Positions 32,884 to 34,973 of a stretch of 34,973 bases of DNA are shown in pieces; position 1 is the first letter of the stretch, and every line of letters begins with the position of its first letter. The notes under the pieces were generated by a model. It was not told where the DNA came from. It saw only the letters and a list, made by a program, of their open reading frames with translations, and did not search any database. Origin of the DNA: Bacteroidales bacterium (GTDB lineage Bacteria; Bacteroidota; Bacteroidia; Bacteroidales; JAFGHD01). The translations under genes and the position numbers were made by a program. The stretch is from NCBI GenBank assembly GCA_016939365.1, contig JAFGHD010000113.1:1-34973 (forward strand), in the 5' to 3' direction.

Positions 32884-34500
32884 TCATTCCTGGACATACA
32901 CCTTCTCCGCCTGGATTACCTCGTAAGTGACTGCATCATAAACAAATGCGACGACAGAAAGATGCTTCTCCTTCCAACCCGGATCGAGAGCCAGATTGGA
33001 ATAGCTGACTGTATAAGGAACGCCAGGAACAATATTGCCTGTATTGAGCCCCTCGCCCCAGGTGCCGCTGAATGATCCCCTGAGGACGTGCATGTGCACG
33101 TAATCCTCGATATCCGGCGTGGGTCCGATGGTCGGGTCATTGTTCATCTGCGGTGCGACGATACTGTCCTCGGCAATAAAGGTACAGACACGGTAAATTC
33201 CGCGCAGTGTATTCAGGAAGGTGACGGTTACCCCTGTGGATAAGGCATGGGATGACTGATGATAATCCGTAGTGATCCTGAGTGAGGCATCGGGCATATG
33301 GCTGAGTGCCTCCCCCACCTTGGATGCCCAGTCCTGCGGATTCAGCACCCGTGCGGTTCCTTCTCCCATCCGGTTGACCATACCTTTTGGATTTCCCAGG
33401 ACGCTGATCCCGAAAAAGGTGTCCAGTTCATCCCCTTCATCGGTTGTAAAATCCATGGTATACAGACCGCCGGCTGAGGGTTGTGCAAACCATCCGGCAT
33501 GGACTGCCAGTAACACGACCTGGCCATCATACTGTTCCTCCAGATCACGGGAGATCACGGCCGCCCCCGGGCAGTTGACGCATTTATGACCGGTGTAATC
33601 CTCAAGCAGTACTTTCCGCACCGGAGCGACATAATTGTCTGTCAGAACCCTGCTCTCTGCCTGGATCACTTCCCCGGTCAGGGTATTGTACACCACAGCC
33701 ACCACATGACAACGGTCCGCCTTCCAGGTGATGTTGACAGGGATGCCCTGGTAACTTTTGGTAAAGCGCTCCCCCGGATGAGCATGGTCATCGCTGTTGA
33801 GCACCTCTCCCCATGTACCGTTCACCGCAGTACGCAGGACGTGCATATGAACAAAGTCCTCAATGTCAGGCACATCTCCCAGCAAAGGATCATCATTCTT
33901 CTGGGGCGCGATGATGCTGTCCTCTGTGATGAATACACTGAGGTTGTATATACCTTCCAGATAAGCCAGAAACGTAGTTACAATGCCAACTGATAAGGTG
34001 CCTTCGTCCGCATTAAAGTCGTTGGTGATGACAATACATGCCCCGGCAGAGACTTCGAGAATGGAGCAAATCTTTTGCTCCCAATCTTCCGGTGCAAGGA
34101 TGTGTGCCGAATCTCCTCCCGTTCGGCTGACCATACCGGCGGGGTTTCCCGTGGCGCTGATACCGTAGAAGGCATCAAGTTCATCCCCGGCAGGGGTTGT
34201 GAAATCAGCGGTGTATATCCCTCCATCTGGTTCGGCCATTGGCCCTGCATGAACGGACATGACCACCAGTCTGTCATTGTGCATGTCGGCCAGGTCTTTC
34301 AGAATCTCACCGGCAATGGGATAACCGGGGTACAGATGACCGGTAAATACTTCGAGAAATGCTTTCCGGGGTAACTGCAGGTTAGTGTCGTTACCACTAT
34401 TTCCCTGATTGCGAAGGTAAGGCTCCTCAATCTTGTCGCACCCCAGCATGAAAAGTACCGGGATGAACAGAATATAGAATGGGAAAAAGAGATTCTTCAT
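32884..34500 (-). CDS. Lipoprotein with two Omp28-like thioredoxin-fold halves
   Basis: This 538-residue lipoprotein (Cys21 after LFMLG) contains two homologous halves (about 45-290 and 295-538). Each has VHAG, TDFTT or MDFTT, GDELD, GISxxGNPxGMV, EDSIIAPQ/EDSIVAPQ and DIEDFVHMHVLR or its close variant. Omp28-related proteins have a thioredoxin-like fold with a CxxCP pair. The C-terminal copy keeps it (HKCVNCP, C307 and C310), whereas the N-terminal copy has HLYPGYP (Y57 and Y60). ATG 34500 is chosen because it starts the lipoprotein signal 11 bp after the upstream DUF6029-like gene, with which it forms an operon. The function is unknown; roles in adhesion or redox handling are speculation. 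Confidence 0.83.
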   Translation of the reverse strand: MKNLFFPFYILFIPVLFMLGCDKIEEPYLRNQGNSGNDTNLQLPRKAFLEVFTGHLYPGYPIAGEILKDLADMHNDRLVVMSVHAGPMAEPDGGIYTADFTTPAGDELDAFYGISATGNPAGMVSRTGGDSAHILAPEDWEQKICSILEVSAGACIVITNDFNADEGTLSVGIVTTFLAYLEGIYNLSVFITEDSIIAPQKNDDPLLGDVPDIEDFVHMHVLRTAVNGTWGEVLNSDDHAHPGERFTKSYQGIPVNITWKADRCHVVAVVYNTLTGEVIQAESRVLTDNYVAPVRKVLLEDYTGHKCVNCPGAAVISRDLEEQYDGQVVLLAVHAGWFAQPSAGGLYTMDFTTDEGDELDTFFGISVLGNPKGMVNRMGEGTARVLNPQDWASKVGEALSHMPDASLRITTDYHQSSHALSTGVTVTFLNTLRGIYRVCTFIAEDSIVAPQMNNDPTIGPTPDIEDYVHMHVLRGSFSGTWGEGLNTGNIVPGVPYTVSYSNLALDPGWKEKHLSVVAFVYDAVTYEVIQAEKVYVQE

Positions 34501-34511
34501 GATAAAAGATT

Positions 34512-34973
34512 CTAAAAGCTGCTGGTAATGGTAAGTGTCAGTCCGCTGGAGGCGGGAACCTGCCGGCATACGCCCCCAACACAAAGTATCCCTTCACGCT
34601 GCAATCCGTAAGCAAGTGAAATCCGGTTGGTCTTGTTGGTGTAGCCCACTGCTCCGGAATAATAATGGTAGGTGTTGCTGCCGGAAGGATTGTTATAATT
34701 GTATTCATCCCTGACGGAGAAGAACCATTTCGGTGCAATAGTGTATTCCAGCATACCGGAGACCCAGTTTCCCGAATCCTGGCGACTCTGTAAATACTGA
34801 AGCTCCAGGCGGAGGGCATTTTTTTTTGTCATCTTGTATGTGATATCCGCCACACCCACATGTGCCTTTATTTTATGACCGTGCCCCGATTCTATGCCCT
34901 CCTCGATGACATCGATATTATAGAGCAAGTAGGTGTAGGCCAGGATGATCTTCCAGGATGGGTTCAGTTTGCG
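34512..34973 (-). CDS. DUF6029-like outer-membrane protein, C-terminal part (truncated by window edge)
   Basis: The reading frame is open through the right edge of the window, so the start lies outside; 153 residues are visible. They form alternating beta strands typical of a barrel C-terminus, for example WKIILAYTYLLYNID, LRLELQYLQSRQDSGNW, WFFSVRDEYNYNN and YHYYSGAVGYTNKTNRISLAYG. The end is GGVCRQVPASSGLTLTITSSF. That ending resembles the DUF6029 family, which in Bacteroidota is often found next to Omp28-like genes. The stop is 11 bp from the Omp28-like start. Confidence 0.7.
   Translation of the reverse strand, partial: RKLNPSWKIILAYTYLLYNIDVIEEGIESGHGHKIKAHVGVADITYKMTKKNALRLELQYLQSRQDSGNWVSGMLEYTIAPKWFFSVRDEYNYNNPSGSNTYHYYSGAVGYTNKTNRISLAYGLQREGILCVGGVCRQVPASSGLTLTITSSF

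Overview
The window is chromosomal DNA of a Bacteroidota bacterium, most likely of the order Bacteroidales or a close relative. The evidence is the content: a SusC-independent TonB receptor paired with a DUF5689/choice-of-anchor-J lipoprotein, Omp28-type and DUF6029-type proteins, the coaX-OMP-TPR-lptC-CorC-PpiD gene order, and several upstream elements matching the Bacteroidota -7 motif TAnnTTTG. Coding density is high. I see no insertion sequence, prophage, CRISPR array or rRNA.

Region 1 (1-8622, + strand) is a surface-polysaccharide cluster. It holds a Wzx-type flippase, a hexapeptide-repeat acetyltransferase, two GT4 glycosyltransferases, a FemAB/GNAT-like acyltransferase, a polysaccharide-deacetylase-like protein, a WbuB/WcaI-like GT4 enzyme and an O-antigen ligase/polymerase. 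The six genes from the acetyltransferase to the third glycosyltransferase are joined by ATGA overlaps, a short overlap or a 1-nt gap. Its end meets a convergent pdxJ (vitamin B6 synthesis).

Region 2 (9320-16663) has a secreted two-SPOR-domain protein with a beta-barrel-like N-terminus, then a strong terminator, a minus-strand RtcB RNA ligase and a divergent mfd. An 8+8 bp perfect palindrome lies between rtcB and mfd.

Region 3 (16743-24383, - strand) reads coaX, an outer-membrane beta-barrel protein, a TPR protein, lptC, a CorC/HlyC-type CBS membrane protein and a PpiD/SurA-like foldase. It looks like an envelope-biogenesis gene string. A tRNA-Phe with its own promoter and terminator follows on the + strand.

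Region 4 (24646-34973) contains a minus-strand run: TonB receptor, DUF5689 lipoprotein, polyprenol-phosphate mannosyltransferase-like GT2, dihydroorotase and a YwqK-like lipoprotein. A secreted EEP-family nuclease/phosphatase is transcribed divergently from the receptor. Convergent to it are a lipoprotein with two Omp28-like halves and a partial DUF6029 outer-membrane protein. The receptor, OB-fold-like lipoprotein and nuclease together suggest a surface system for capturing and degrading nucleic acid or phosphoester. This is the best candidate for a little-described system here. The Omp28-like protein next to it has lost the CxxC cysteine pair in one of its two halves.
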